A stretch of DNA of 64,000 bases from Sva-07 sp963715825 (GCA_963715825.1 CAVQSI010000027.1:209869-273868), one strand, 5' to 3'. Shown: positions 7,412 to 15,978, counted from the stretch's first letter. The notes: a model not told the origin generated them from the letters alone. A program made the numbers and translations.

Positions 7412-10284
7412 CGGATGATCTGGACCGTGCCCCGACGGCCGTCGACGCGCACGCGGTCGCCCGTGGACACGTTCGCCGCAACACCGCGGGCGTTGGTCAC
7501 GGCGGCCAGGCCGAGCTCACGCAGCACGATCGAGCCGTGCGAGAGATCGCCGCCGAGTTCGATCGCCACGCCGCTGACGAGGCTGAACGTCGCCATCCAG
7601 CCCGGGTCGACGCTCGGCGCCACCAGGATCGTCGTCGCCGGGTCGAACCCGTCGGGCAGCTCGTGAGCGGGCTCGTGGAGCACCCAGGCCCGACCCTCGG
7701 CGCTGGCCGCAACCAGGCCCATGCCGTGGAACTCCGACGGTGGCGCTCCGCCGTCAGCGTTGGGGGAACCCTGCGTCGTTGGCGGGTCGAACCGGCGGAT
7801 CACCTCGGGGATCGGCGTCGATCGACGCCGTTCGGTCGCGGCGCGACGCTCGACCAGCAGGGCCTCGTCCGGGCGCCAGCCGTCGTCGAGACGGCGTACC
7901 TCGTCGGTGTCGAGTAGCCACAACGACTCGGGATCGACACCCGCTGCCTCGGCGTGGCGGAGCAACTCGCGACGAACGGCAAGGAACGAGCGCATCGAGG
8001 TGCTGCGGAACTCCTCGCGGGCGGTGATCGGTCGGCGGGCCACCAACCACAGCGGCAGTGTCAGCGTCCCGAGCACCGACCGCGGTGGGAGCCTGCGCGG
8101 CGTCGGCGATGTCCGCGGCGTGCGCAAGCTCGCGAGCACCGGTGCCGGCTCCTCGACGTAGCGCGGGCGGGCGAGGTCGGACTCGTAGATGCCTCGATGT
8201 CCGTTGCGGGCGAGCCAGCGATCCCACGCTGCCGTGGCGTGCGCACCGAATGCGGCCGGGTCGATCGGTGCTGCACCATCAGTCGCTGAGGCGGCTGCGC
8301 CGGCCGGCAGCGTCGAACGCACGTCGTCGAGTTCGCGGAACATGCGCGTCGCTGCGGTTTCGTTGCGCGCGGCGTGCTCCTCGAGCACCCCGAGCGATCG
8401 CAGCAGCGACGTCGGCAGGCTCGCCGCGGTGTTGAGCGCAGTCATTGCATGCACGGTGGCCACGTAGTTGCGGCAGGCCCGGTCGACTGCGTCGCCGAAC
8501 GTGATGGTGGGCACGGCATTGTCGTTGGCCATCGTGGCGGCGACGTCGTCGGCGAAGCGGAGCGCACCCGCCTGCGCCCAACCGAGGCGCGCGAGCACCG
8601 GAAGTCGTCGGACGATGCGTCGAGGCCGCACTCCGGACCCGCCCTCGTCGGTGCCGCCGATCGAGTCGGTGACCAGCCGGGTCGGCAGGCCGAGCGAGCG
8701 CATGAAGTCGACCATCAATGACAGGTTGATCAGCGGTCGGCCGTCGAACACCTCGATGAAGTTGCGGTCGGTCGGCAGGCTCGGATCGAAACGGCGGTAG
8801 TAGTCGAACAGCTCGGGAGAGCCGTCCGCGATCAGCGAGGTCATGAAGACCGACGGTGGGTCGGGCAGGATCTCGCGATGATTGGCGATGGTGAAGGTCT
8901 CGTTGCGCAGCGGTGACACCGTGACCGGCCGGATCTGCACCAGCCAGCACCTCACGCCGTCGTCGGCCCACTCGATGTCCCACCGCTCGTCGCCGAACTC
9001 GGACCGCACGTCGCGGAGCAGTTGTGCGAGGCGGTGCTGCCAGCCGGGTTGGCCGGGTTCGGGTGGTTCGCTGCCGACGCGTCGGGCCAGCGAGATCAAC
9101 TCGCCCTCGCGGGTACCGCCGACGAGCCCATCGGCGAGCCCGTCGACCCACTCGACCAGGTCGTCCTGCCATCCGGCCTCGCTGAAGGCGACGCCGGCGA
9201 CGACCGCCGGGACCATCTGCATCACCATCACGTCGGCGCGGTGGACCGAGTCGTCCGCGGAGGCGCGCACGTCGCGCACGGCCGCGCTGAACTCGTTCGA
9301 GTCGTCGACGGCGACGTCGAGCACCGTCGTGTACCGCCCCGCGTTCGACGCGGTGGCGCCGTCCTCCGACGAGAACGCCGAGCGCACCGCCACTCGACCG
9401 GCCAGCGCGTCAGGCGCTTCGGTGGCGGAGCCCGGTGCGAGCACGAACGCAGGTGGCACCGGGAGACCAGCGGCAGCGGCGCGATCGAGCAACGCAGCCT
9501 TCGGTCCGACGCCCTCGGCGGCGAGCAGACCGGCGCCGACCCGCAACGGGGCCGGTCGGTCGGCGACGAGCCGTTCGGCCCAGTCGGTGATCACGTTGGC
9601 GTAGTCGGCGGGCCCTTCGACCATCGGGAAGTGGCCCCAGCCGGGTACGACGTCGGTCCACGCCCGGGGGAGCAGCGCCCGGTAGTCGGCGACCTGGTCG
9701 GCGCCGAGCACACGGTCGTCGGAACCCCAGAGCATCAGCGCGGGCATCTCGACCGGCGCCAGCGCGTTCCACCACTCGGCGGTGATGATGTCGAACATCT
9801 GCGAGAACGAATCGGCGCGTCCGTACTCGTCGAGGAATTCGTTGCGGTAGTCGACCGGGACGTCGCGTGAGAAGAAACGTCGCCCGACGAGCGGCCTGGT
9901 GAGGCGCGAACTGATGCCCCACTTGATCAGCGACCGCACGGGTTCGGGCTTCATCAGACGCGGGAACCAACGCTGCTCCAATCGGGTGCCGACGGGGGCG
10001 TGCAGGATCAGTGCGTCGATCTCGTGGCGTTGCACCATGTCGAGCGCGATCGATCCGCCGATGCCGTGGCCGAGTACCACGAGCGGCCGTGGCAGGTGCT
10101 CGATCTCACGCCACAGCGCTTCGGCGTAGTCGGGGAGCGACCGAAGGGTCGGGTCGCCGGGTCGGCCACCGAAGCCGGGCAGGGTGATCGCTTCGAAACG
10201 GATCCGGTCGGAGACGTGCGGTTCGACGCGAGCGAACCGGAACCCGCCACCACCGTTGCCATGGACGGCGACAAGCGTGATCAT
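7408..10284 (-). CDS. Fusion of degenerate alpha/beta-hydrolase fold with PEP-synthase/rifampin-phosphotransferase-like enzyme
   Basis: 958 residues in two parts. Residues 1-245 form an alpha/beta-hydrolase fold: VHGNGGGG oxyanion loop (8-14), nucleophile elbow LGHGIGG (71-77), acid D189/D190 in WGSDDRVL, and His218 in GWGHFP. The elbow Ser (GxSxG) is Gly74, so classical esterase chemistry is not expected. Residues 250-456 are a PPDK/PEP-synthase ATP-grasp region (VAVRSAFSSEDG 298-309, LVQIRPVT 449-456). The C-terminal 100 residues carry the swivelling phosphohistidine domain GGDLSHGSI with His916 and RELGLAAVTNARG. The PEPS half therefore keeps its key motifs. Both gene ends are in ATGA overlaps. 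Possibly a phosphotransferase with an acyl- or ligand-binding hydrolase-like module. Confidence 0.85.
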   Translation of the reverse strand: MITLVAVHGNGGGGFRFARVEPHVSDRIRFEAITLPGFGGRPGDPTLRSLPDYAEALWREIEHLPRPLVVLGHGIGGSIALDMVQRHEIDALILHAPVGTRLEQRWFPRLMKPEPVRSLIKWGISSRLTRPLVGRRFFSRDVPVDYRNEFLDEYGRADSFSQMFDIITAEWWNALAPVEMPALMLWGSDDRVLGADQVADYRALLPRAWTDVVPGWGHFPMVEGPADYANVITDWAERLVADRPAPLRVGAGLLAAEGVGPKAALLDRAAAAGLPVPPAFVLAPGSATEAPDALAGRVAVRSAFSSEDGATASNAGRYTTVLDVAVDDSNEFSAAVRDVRASADDSVHRADVMVMQMVPAVVAGVAFSEAGWQDDLVEWVDGLADGLVGGTREGELISLARRVGSEPPEPGQPGWQHRLAQLLRDVRSEFGDERWDIEWADDGVRCWLVQIRPVTVSPLRNETFTIANHREILPDPPSVFMTSLIADGSPELFDYYRRFDPSLPTDRNFIEVFDGRPLINLSLMVDFMRSLGLPTRLVTDSIGGTDEGGSGVRPRRIVRRLPVLARLGWAQAGALRFADDVAATMANDNAVPTITFGDAVDRACRNYVATVHAMTALNTAASLPTSLLRSLGVLEEHAARNETAATRMFRELDDVRSTLPAGAAASATDGAAPIDPAAFGAHATAAWDRWLARNGHRGIYESDLARPRYVEEPAPVLASLRTPRTSPTPRRLPPRSVLGTLTLPLWLVARRPITAREEFRSTSMRSFLAVRRELLRHAEAAGVDPESLWLLDTDEVRRLDDGWRPDEALLVERRAATERRRSTPIPEVIRRFDPPTTQGSPNADGGAPPSEFHGMGLVAASAEGRAWVLHEPAHELPDGFDPATTILVAPSVDPGWMATFSLVSGVAIELGGDLSHGSIVLRELGLAAVTNARGVAANVSTGDRVRVDGRRGTVQIIR

Positions 10285-10663
10285 GACGTCCCTCGGTTCA
10301 CGATGGGGATGTCGGAGAGATCGGGTCGGTCGCCGGCGTGCGTGCCGACCCATCGCCACAGCACCTGGTCGCCGTCGATGACGGTCCACACGGGCAGCGT
10401 CCAACCGTCGCCGACCTTGGCGCCGATGAACTTGCCTCGACTCGTCGCTCGCACCCCGGCGATCCAGGATCGCAGGCCGAACATCTCGCGCCATCCGCCG
10501 CGCGGGACTGCGAAGGCCCGATACAGCACCTGGTCGGGGTCGGCGATGCCGCGTGCGGTACCCCGAGCGGCCGACACGACATGGGCGTCGAGGAACCGTT
10601 CGCCCACCTCGGCAGGCGCCATGAAGACGAAGACGGGGTCGGGGATCCTGGTCATGTGGGGAC

Positions 10664-10717
10664 GGTCATGTCGGGCGTGTGGGTCATGTCGGGCGTGTGG
10701 GTCGTGTCGGGCGCGTC
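10664..10717. repeat. Three 18-bp tandem repeats inside the SelL-like gene
   Basis: Units of the form GGTCATGTCGGGCGTGTG: two identical copies (10664-10681 and 10682-10699) and a third with three changes (10700-10717). On the coding strand they encode TTHTPD/MTHTPD-like repeats. They sit exactly at the point where the redoxin's reading frame changes, and a part-unit of 14 bases at the left end makes the total insertion out of frame. Replication slippage is the likely origin. Confidence 0.85.
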
Positions 10718-10735
10718 GCGCACGGCGATCGCACT

Positions 10736-10753
10736 GAGGTCGTGGAGCACCTC
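10736..10753 (-). other. Small stem-loop just after the in-frame TGA (SECIS-like geometry)
   Basis: On the coding strand, 15 bases after the T of the TGA, GAGGT and ACCTC pair around the eight-base loop GCTCCACG, which begins with G. Bacterial selenocysteine insertion elements are short hairpins at about this distance with a G at the start of the loop, so the geometry is compatible. A five-base stem in GC-rich DNA is weak evidence, and no selenocysteine machinery is visible in this window. Confidence 0.25.
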
Positions 10754-11108
10754 TTTGGGGAACAGTCAACCGAAATGGCGCAGGAACACCAGCAGCACGG
10801 GCCCGCCGGAGGTCAACTCGCGCACGGTGGCCGCGTCGGTGCGCACGCCGTCGATCGGAAGGTCGAGCACCGAATCGGGAAGCGTCATGCACTGAGCATG
10901 CGCCGGTGGGCCGGGGAGTGCGCAGTCCAGCGCCAAGAGCGGCCGCCGATGTGACGGCTGACCGTTGCAGCGTCGGCTGGCCACCCGGGCGTTCACCCCT
11001 CGATCGGTCGAACGGCATCGCGAGCTTGCGGCGTCGCTTGCCGACAACGAAGGGCGCCAGATCCTCGGCCGCAGCCCAGCACACCTCCCGGTGACGGTCA
11101 CGGCCTGA

Positions 11109-12587
11109 TCAGGTCGGCGGGCGCCGGTCGGCCCAGGGGGCGGCCGCTTCGAGTTGGCTGGCGATGCGGATCAGCAGGTCCTCGCGGCCGTACGCGGCGA
11201 CGAGTTGCACGCCGATCGGGAGCCCATTGTCGTTCCAGTGCAGCGGGAGGCTGATCGCGGGCTGGCCCGAGGCGTTGAACTGCGGGGTGAAGGCCACGAA
11301 GCGACCGGCGCGGATCGATGGCGCCATCGGATTGTCGGGATCGATGCCGTCGCCCTGTTCGCCGTAGAGGCCGCCGATCGGGAGCGGGGGAGCGGCCAGC
11401 GTCGGCGTGAGGAGCAGATCCCACCCGTCCGCCCACCAGCCCTGGACGTGGCGCCGGTACTGGCCGACCGCGGCGAGCGCCTTGGCGTACTCCGACGCCG
11501 ACAGATGCTCGGCGTACGCGCCCTGCGCCCAGTTGACCGGCTCGACGTCGTCGGCGGTGAGCGGGCGGCCGAGCGTCTGGCCGAGCGCATCGATGCCGAC
11601 CGCCATCAATGCCGCCCACATGGCAGCGAAGCGACGCGGGAACTCGGCGTCTTCGAGGATCGGCGGATGTCCGAGCGAGACGTCGTGGCCGAGCCCCTCG
11701 AGCAGGGCGGCGGCCGAGCGCACCGCGGTGACGCAGTCGGCGTGGAGTTCGCCGCCGATCGGATGCCGATCGAGCATCCCGATGCGCAGCCGGCCGGGAT
11801 CGACCCCCAACTCGTCGGCGTAGGGGCGGGTCGGTGCCGGGGCGATGACGCTGTCGCCGACGCCGGGGCCGTGGACGGCGTCGAGCATCCTTGCGGTGTC
11901 GCGCACGGACCTGCTGACGCACAACTGCGTCGACAGCCCGGACTCGTCGCGTTCGGGCCCCATCGACACCCGGCCCTGAGACGGCTTGAGCCCGACGAGG
12001 CCGCAGCACGACGCCGGGATCCGGATCGACCCGCCCCCGTCACTGGCGTGTGCGATCGGGACCATGCCGGCGGCGACCGCGGCGGCGGCGCCACCGCTGG
12101 ATCCGCCGGGCGTGTACTCGGGATCCCATGGGTTCCGAGTCGGGCCGTAGGCGAGCGGTTCGGTGACCGGCAGGCTCCCGAATTCAGGGCTGTTGGTGCG
12201 TCCGAGCGTGATCAGGCCGGCGTTGCGGAAGTGAACGACGAGGTTCGAATCGTGCCGCGACAACGGTGTGTCGTCGCGCGCCGCACGGTTGCCGGACGTG
12301 AGCGGCAGCCCGGCGACATGGTTGCCGAGATCCTTGAGCAGGAACGGCACACCGGCGAAGGCCCCGTTGCGATGCTCCGACTCCAACGGGAGTTCGTCGA
12401 ACGCTTCCGCCTGGTGGCGGGCACGTTCGAACCAGCGCATGATCACGGCGTTGATCGGGTCGTCGAGCGCTTCGATCCGACGGATGGAGGCGTCGACCAG
12501 CTCGGTGGACGTCGCCTCTCGCGTCGAGATCAGCTCGGCCTGCGTCGTTGCGTCGAGCCAGCGGGTGTCGTCAGCGTTGTTCCCCAT
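11109..12587 (-). CDS. Amidase-signature family hydrolase
   Basis: 492-residue amidase with the Ser-cisSer-Lys triad: Lys85 in PFLLKDLGN, cis-Ser in GGSSGG (161-166), and nucleophile Ser187 in DGGGSIRIPASCCGLVGLKP. It hydrolyses carboxamide bonds of an unknown substrate; the closest functional classes are broad amidases and 6-aminohexanoate-cyclic-dimer hydrolase-like enzymes. It is not a GatA, since no GatB or GatC lies nearby. TAGCAC six bases before the ATG fits the local leaderless promoter. It precedes the SelL-like gene on the same strand after a 220-base gap in which I see no gene. Confidence 0.9.
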   Translation of the reverse strand: MGNNADDTRWLDATTQAELISTREATSTELVDASIRRIEALDDPINAVIMRWFERARHQAEAFDELPLESEHRNGAFAGVPFLLKDLGNHVAGLPLTSGNRAARDDTPLSRHDSNLVVHFRNAGLITLGRTNSPEFGSLPVTEPLAYGPTRNPWDPEYTPGGSSGGAAAAVAAGMVPIAHASDGGGSIRIPASCCGLVGLKPSQGRVSMGPERDESGLSTQLCVSRSVRDTARMLDAVHGPGVGDSVIAPAPTRPYADELGVDPGRLRIGMLDRHPIGGELHADCVTAVRSAAALLEGLGHDVSLGHPPILEDAEFPRRFAAMWAALMAVGIDALGQTLGRPLTADDVEPVNWAQGAYAEHLSASEYAKALAAVGQYRRHVQGWWADGWDLLLTPTLAAPPLPIGGLYGEQGDGIDPDNPMAPSIRAGRFVAFTPQFNASGQPAISLPLHWNDNGLPIGVQLVAAYGREDLLIRIASQLEAAAPWADRRPPT

Positions 12588-12625
12588 GCGGAGGTGCTAT
12601 CACGCCGGCAGGCTCGGTGGGTGCG

Positions 12626-12928
12626 TCAGACGGTGTCGCGCTTGGCGATCTTGCGGAACATCCACGACCCGACGGCCACGACGATGATCGCTCCGATGAT
12701 TGCGCCGATGATGCCGCCCCAGTCGAACTTGTCGTCGTCGCCGATGCCGAACAGCCCGGTGAAGATCCAGTAGCCGATGAGCGATCCGATCAGGCCGAGC
12801 AGTGTCGAGATCATCCACGACTGCCATCCGCTGAACGAACGGAAGGCGTCGCCGGGCACGACCGCCCGCCCGATCACTCCGGCAACGAAGCCGAGTGCCA
12901 GTGCCGCCAACAAGCTGCCGATCTCCAT
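12626..12928 (-). CDS. GlsB/YeaQ/YmgE-family (transglycosylase-associated) small membrane protein
   Basis: 100 residues with three membrane segments and the glycine-zipper style of the family: LLAALALGFVAGVIGRAV, WMISTLLGLIGSLIGYWIF and GGIIGAIIGAIIVVAVGSW. These small envelope proteins are commonly induced by general stress; the molecular role is unresolved. Upstream on its own strand, GGTT and GGGAAC are spaced by 16 bases (about 12978-13003), reminiscent of stress-sigma promoters; this is weak. A 350-base gene-free stretch lies upstream. Confidence 0.85.
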   Translation of the reverse strand: MEIGSLLAALALGFVAGVIGRAVVPGDAFRSFSGWQSWMISTLLGLIGSLIGYWIFTGLFGIGDDDKFDWGGIIGAIIGAIIVVAVGSWMFRKIAKRDTV

Positions 12929-13278
12929 GTGTTGCTTCCCGTCTGTCCGTGTGGTCGAGCGTGTCGAGCCGACATGTTCCCGCTCGATCCCGGCGCCAAC
13001 CCTAGGATTTCCGACCGCTGCCGGTGTGTTCGGGCGTTGTTCGACGAGTGATCACCGACTGGCAACTCGGCGGACATCTTGGCGACACATTCGACGCGTA
13101 CCGTCCTGCGGGCGACGTCCGGTGGGTGCCGGCCGTGAACCCCCCTCCACACGGCACCCACCCGGACGGCAAGCAACCTTCCACCCGCCGCGACGATCAG
13201 AGCGCGAAGCGTCTCGCTGTCGGGAACATGTCGCCCACTGATCGCCGGATGGCTCGAGCGCAGTGGGCTCCGACGGGA
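12929..13278. other. Gene-free stretch upstream of the GlsB-type gene
   Basis: No convincing coding frame: the open frames here are low-complexity shadows. Three things are visible. CGACATGTTCCCG near 12970 recurs inverted as CGGGAACATGTCG near 13220. A strong hairpin sits at 13119-13165. The upstream region of the GlsB-type gene is at the left edge. It could hold regulatory sites or a small RNA. Confidence 0.5.
13119..13165. other. Strong intergenic hairpin
   Basis: CCGGTGGGTGCCG at 13119-13131 pairs with CGGCACCCACCCGG at 13152-13165 (one bulged C) around a loop of about 20 bases containing a run of six C. No U tract follows on either strand. It lies past the end of the DsbA-like gene and upstream of the GlsB-type gene, so it may terminate the former or be part of a small RNA. 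Confidence 0.55.
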
Positions 13279-13905
13279 TCAGGCGTCGATGCGTGCGAAG
13301 AAGGCGGCGAGCATGTCGGCGTCGAACCGAGCTGTGAGGTGCCCGTCGTGGTCGTGGCCCAGGTCGAGTGCCGGGCAGAAGAAGTCGTCGTCGGCGACGA
13401 AGAAGTGCGGCGACCCCTTCACACCGCGCTCGCGGCCGATGTCGTAGTCGGCGTGCACCGCAGCGCTCGCCTCGTCGGCTGGAGCGGGAAGCCCGTGCGC
13501 AGCAGCGATGCGGGCGAGCACGGCCGGATCGTCGACGTTCTCGCCGCGTTCGAACACTGCTGCACGCAGGTCGAGGCTCGTCGCCAGGCCGGTCGCGTTG
13601 TCCCGGGCGTAGGCGGCGGCCGCAAGATTGAGCGCCGGAATGGTGCTCGACGGCCACGCATCGGCACGCAGCCCGTCGAAGTCGTCGACGCCCAGCTGTT
13701 CGGTGAGCGCCCGTGCCTTCACCAGCACAGCATCGACGGCGAGTGGTGTGCCGTTGACCCACTCCAGCGGCCACGCCCGCACGATCACCTCGGCCGGCTC
13801 GGTCATTTCGCTCACGTGCTGCATCACCCGCTTGAGACCGACGTGGGTGAACGGGCAGGTGATGTCGGCGTACACCTCCACGATGTGCCTGGGGACGATC
13901 TGCAT
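13279..13905 (-). CDS. DsbA-family thioredoxin-fold protein (FrnE/HCCA-isomerase-like)
   Basis: 208 residues, cytoplasmic (no signal peptide). VEVYADITCPFTHVG (10-24) carries the active-site stretch C17-P-F-T, with one Cys rather than CxxC. The C-terminal cis-Pro region is GVKGSPHFFV. The helical insert and overall length match DsbA-like oxidoreductases and 2-hydroxychromene-2-carboxylate isomerases. With only one active-site Cys, a glutathione- or mycothiol-dependent isomerase or transferase-like role fits better than a disulfide oxidase. CAGACT six bases before the ATG suggests a leaderless start, and its promoter region overlaps that of the divergent thioesterase. Confidence 0.82.
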   Translation of the reverse strand: MQIVPRHIVEVYADITCPFTHVGLKRVMQHVSEMTEPAEVIVRAWPLEWVNGTPLAVDAVLVKARALTEQLGVDDFDGLRADAWPSSTIPALNLAAAAYARDNATGLATSLDLRAAVFERGENVDDPAVLARIAAAHGLPAPADEASAAVHADYDIGRERGVKGSPHFFVADDDFFCPALDLGHDHDGHLTARFDADMLAAFFARIDA

Positions 13906-13945
13906 GGGCTCAGTCTGCCGCCATCGCGGCTGTCACACTGACGGG

Positions 13946-14767
13946 ATGCCCACGCGGAAGATCCACGACATCGAGTTCAGCGAGCTCCTGCAACTGGAAC
14001 CGCACGGGCCCGACACCTACGTCGGCATCGCGGCCCGCTACCCGTGGGGCGGTCGACTGTTCGGCGGGCAGGTGGTCGCCCAGGCACTGCGAGCCGCCGC
14101 CCGAACCGTCGACGCCGACCGCGCCGCTCACTCGCTGCACTCGTACTTCATCCGGCCGGGCGCCACAGAGGAGCCGATCCGCTACGAGGTCGAGCGGCTG
14201 CGTGACGGCCGATCGTTCAGCACCCGCCAGGTGGTCGCCCGCCAATCCGCTGGCGCGATCCTGAACCTCTCCGTGTCGTTCCACGTGCTCGAGGACGAAG
14301 CCGACGTTCCCGTCGCCACGCTGCCGCCCGGCCTCCCGGGGCCCGACGATCCGTCGCTGCTCGATCACTCGTGGGCAGGGCTCCTCATGCGCAAGGCCAC
14401 CTTCCTCGACGACGGCACGATGGGGTACTGGATCCGACTCGATGCCGACATGGGCGACGATCCTGCGGATCATCAGTGCGCGCTGGCGTTCATGTCGGAT
14501 GCCGCTCCGTCACGGGCGGCGCGATCGTCGCATCCCGACTTCGCCGGCGACACCGGCGATCGCAAGCTGTTCCAGGGAGCGAGTCTCGATCACTCCGTGT
14601 GGTTCCAGCGACCGACCGATCCGTCGCAGTGGCACTGGTTCGCCACCCAGTCGCACGGGGTCAACCGCGGACGGGGTCTCGTGACCGGCGACGTGATCCG
14701 CCACGACGGCCTGCAGGTGGCGACGATCGCCCAGGAGGTGCTGGTTCGGCGACGTCGCGACGCCTGA
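13946..14767 (+). CDS. tesB: Acyl-CoA thioesterase II (TesB-like double hot-dog)
   Basis: 273 residues, the normal TesB length, with two hot-dog domains. Domain 1 has GGRLFGGQVVAQAL and SLHSYFIRPG; domain 2 has SLDHSVWFQRP, the characteristic end of this family, then RGLVTGDVIRHDG and AQEVLVR with the conserved Gln. It hydrolyses medium- to long-chain acyl-CoA to free acid and CoA. ATG 13946 is supported by CACACT six bases upstream; the longer open frame to the left is the shadow of the divergent DsbA-like gene. It converges on nothing and is followed by a secreted hydrolase. Confidence 0.92.
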   Translation: MPTRKIHDIEFSELLQLEPHGPDTYVGIAARYPWGGRLFGGQVVAQALRAAARTVDADRAAHSLHSYFIRPGATEEPIRYEVERLRDGRSFSTRQVVARQSAGAILNLSVSFHVLEDEADVPVATLPPGLPGPDDPSLLDHSWAGLLMRKATFLDDGTMGYWIRLDADMGDDPADHQCALAFMSDAAPSRAARSSHPDFAGDTGDRKLFQGASLDHSVWFQRPTDPSQWHWFATQSHGVNRGRGLVTGDVIRHDGLQVATIAQEVLVRRRRDA

Positions 14768-14837
14768 GCTGGACCGCCGGATGTGACGTCGGGTGGCGAC
14801 GTCGTCGCTCATGGTCACCTCGCCTAGCCTTGGATTC

Positions 14838-15857
14838 GTGCGCCGCCCGACTGCTCTGCTCGTTGCTGCTGCCGCAGCGACGGTCGGCGTGCTCGCAGTG
14901 GGTTCGTCGGTGTCGGCTCGGCCCGAGGCGTCCGCGCCGCCGTCGCTGCAACGGATCGAGCGGATCGTGACGCTCGGCGACTCGTACAGCTCCGGCAGCG
15001 GCATCCATCGCAACGCCTCGTCGTACGACGATCACGGCCCCGAAGCGCATTCGTTCGATCGGTCGACCCGGCTCGGTTCGAGCGCCTGCCAGCGTGAACT
15101 CGACGAGACACCCGGCCCGCGGTTGGCCGCGCAGCTCGACGCCGAGTCGGTGTTCATCGCATGCGCCGGCGCCGTCATCCGAGAGATCCCTGCGCAGGTG
15201 CTCGCCGCGGAGATCCCCGGCGACGGCGACGGCACCGTGGTCACGATCACCATCGGCGGCAACGACCTGCGCACCGTCCGCGACGAGAACTGGCCCGATG
15301 CGCTGACGCGGTGCATCACGTCGATGCGCTGTCACGACTCGTCCAAGAACCAGCTGGCCAACCTCGACGAGATCCGCGAGGATCTCACCGCGCTCTACCG
15401 GGCGATCGGCGAGCAGTATCCCGACATCACGGTGCGCGTGCTCGGCTACCCGCAGCTCATGCAGGGCAACGGCCGCTGCGACGGCGTCACCGGCATCAGC
15501 GGCGACGAGGCCGACTGGATCGACGACCAGGTCGATCTGCTCAACCATGAGATCGACGTCGCTGCCGCTCGCGCTCGTGGCTGGACGGGTGCCGACATCC
15601 GCTACGTCGATGTCGCCGGCGAGTTCGACAATCACGGCGCCTGCCGGTTCTGGCAGCGCGACCGGTTCGTGAACGATGCCGTGTTCGGCGACAGCTTCCG
15701 ACGCAGCCAGCTCGCCGATGGCACGGTGCGCGAGCACTGGACCGATGGTCCGCTCAACGTGTCGACCGCGTCGTTCCACCCGAGTTCGAAGGGCTACGAC
15801 GCCTACCTCGTCGCCCTCCGCGCGAGCCTCCCCCCGCACCTCCTCCCCACCCGCTGA
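14838..15857 (+). CDS. Secreted SGNH/GDSL hydrolase (lipase/esterase)
   Basis: 339 residues from GTG 14838. A signal peptide is visible: RRP, then TALLVAAAAATVGVLAVGSSVSA with cleavage near SARP. The catalytic SGNH blocks are GDSYSSG (about 47-53, nucleophile Ser49), TIGGND in the middle (block III) and SFHPSSKGYD near the C-terminus (the Asp/His block is H in SFHP). Four or more Cys suggest disulfides in the secreted enzyme. TAGCCT seven bases before GTG 14838 supports this start over 14793 and 14811. It probably acts on extracellular lipids or esters. Two palindromic repeats follow the stop. Confidence 0.88.
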   Translation: MRRPTALLVAAAAATVGVLAVGSSVSARPEASAPPSLQRIERIVTLGDSYSSGSGIHRNASSYDDHGPEAHSFDRSTRLGSSACQRELDETPGPRLAAQLDAESVFIACAGAVIREIPAQVLAAEIPGDGDGTVVTITIGGNDLRTVRDENWPDALTRCITSMRCHDSSKNQLANLDEIREDLTALYRAIGEQYPDITVRVLGYPQLMQGNGRCDGVTGISGDEADWIDDQVDLLNHEIDVAAARARGWTGADIRYVDVAGEFDNHGACRFWQRDRFVNDAVFGDSFRRSQLADGTVREHWTDGPLNVSTASFHPSSKGYDAYLVALRASLPPHLLPTR

Positions 15858-15868
15858 CACCGTTCCCC

Positions 15869-15978
15869 CGGGTCGCGATGAGCGAAGGGTGCCGCCGGCG
15901 CACCGCTGGCTCATCGGTGCCGGGGGTCCACGGGTCGCGATGAGCGAAGGGTGCCGCCGGCGCACCGCTGGCTCATCG
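15869..15978. repeat. Two direct 48-bp copies of a CGATGAGC/GCTCATCG palindrome
   Basis: Copies at 15869-15916 and 15931-15978 are identical and spaced 62 bases apart. Each has outer arms CGATGAGC and GCTCATCG and an inner pair GGTGC/GCACC, so each can fold into a two-part hairpin or cruciform. They lie between the SGNH hydrolase stop and the TetR gene. A third relative with the same outer arms is at 29005-29045. REP-like intergenic palindromes or terminators are the likely nature. Confidence 0.85.

Larger units (their letters stand above)
10281..10888 (-). pseudogene. SelL-like AhpC/TSA redoxin, interrupted by TGA at the redox-motif position and by a repeat-linked frame change
   Basis: Two pieces of one redoxin. 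Reading starts at ATG 10888 (CATGCT six bases upstream) with MTLPDSVLDLPIDG and the strand PVLLVFLRHFG, then meets TGA at 10768-10766 exactly where family members have the first Cys of CxxC; after it LFPKEVLHDLSAIA continues in frame. The rest of the domain (VFVFMAPAEVGERF, FYRAF-type LYRAFAVPRGG, GWTLPVW, HAGDRPDLSDIP) lies in another frame, open from ATG 10655 to 10281. Between them are three 18-bp repeats; the material joining GCGCCCGAC to the ATGACCAGG at 10655 is 50 bases, not a multiple of three. The second redox position is Pro. Either a decayed gene or a recoded one; see findings. Confidence 0.7.

Noticed and set aside
11109..12587. GatA subunit of the tRNA amidotransferase
   Set aside because: The amidase signature is shared, but gatB and gatC are not adjacent and the surrounding sequence lacks GatA-specific features.
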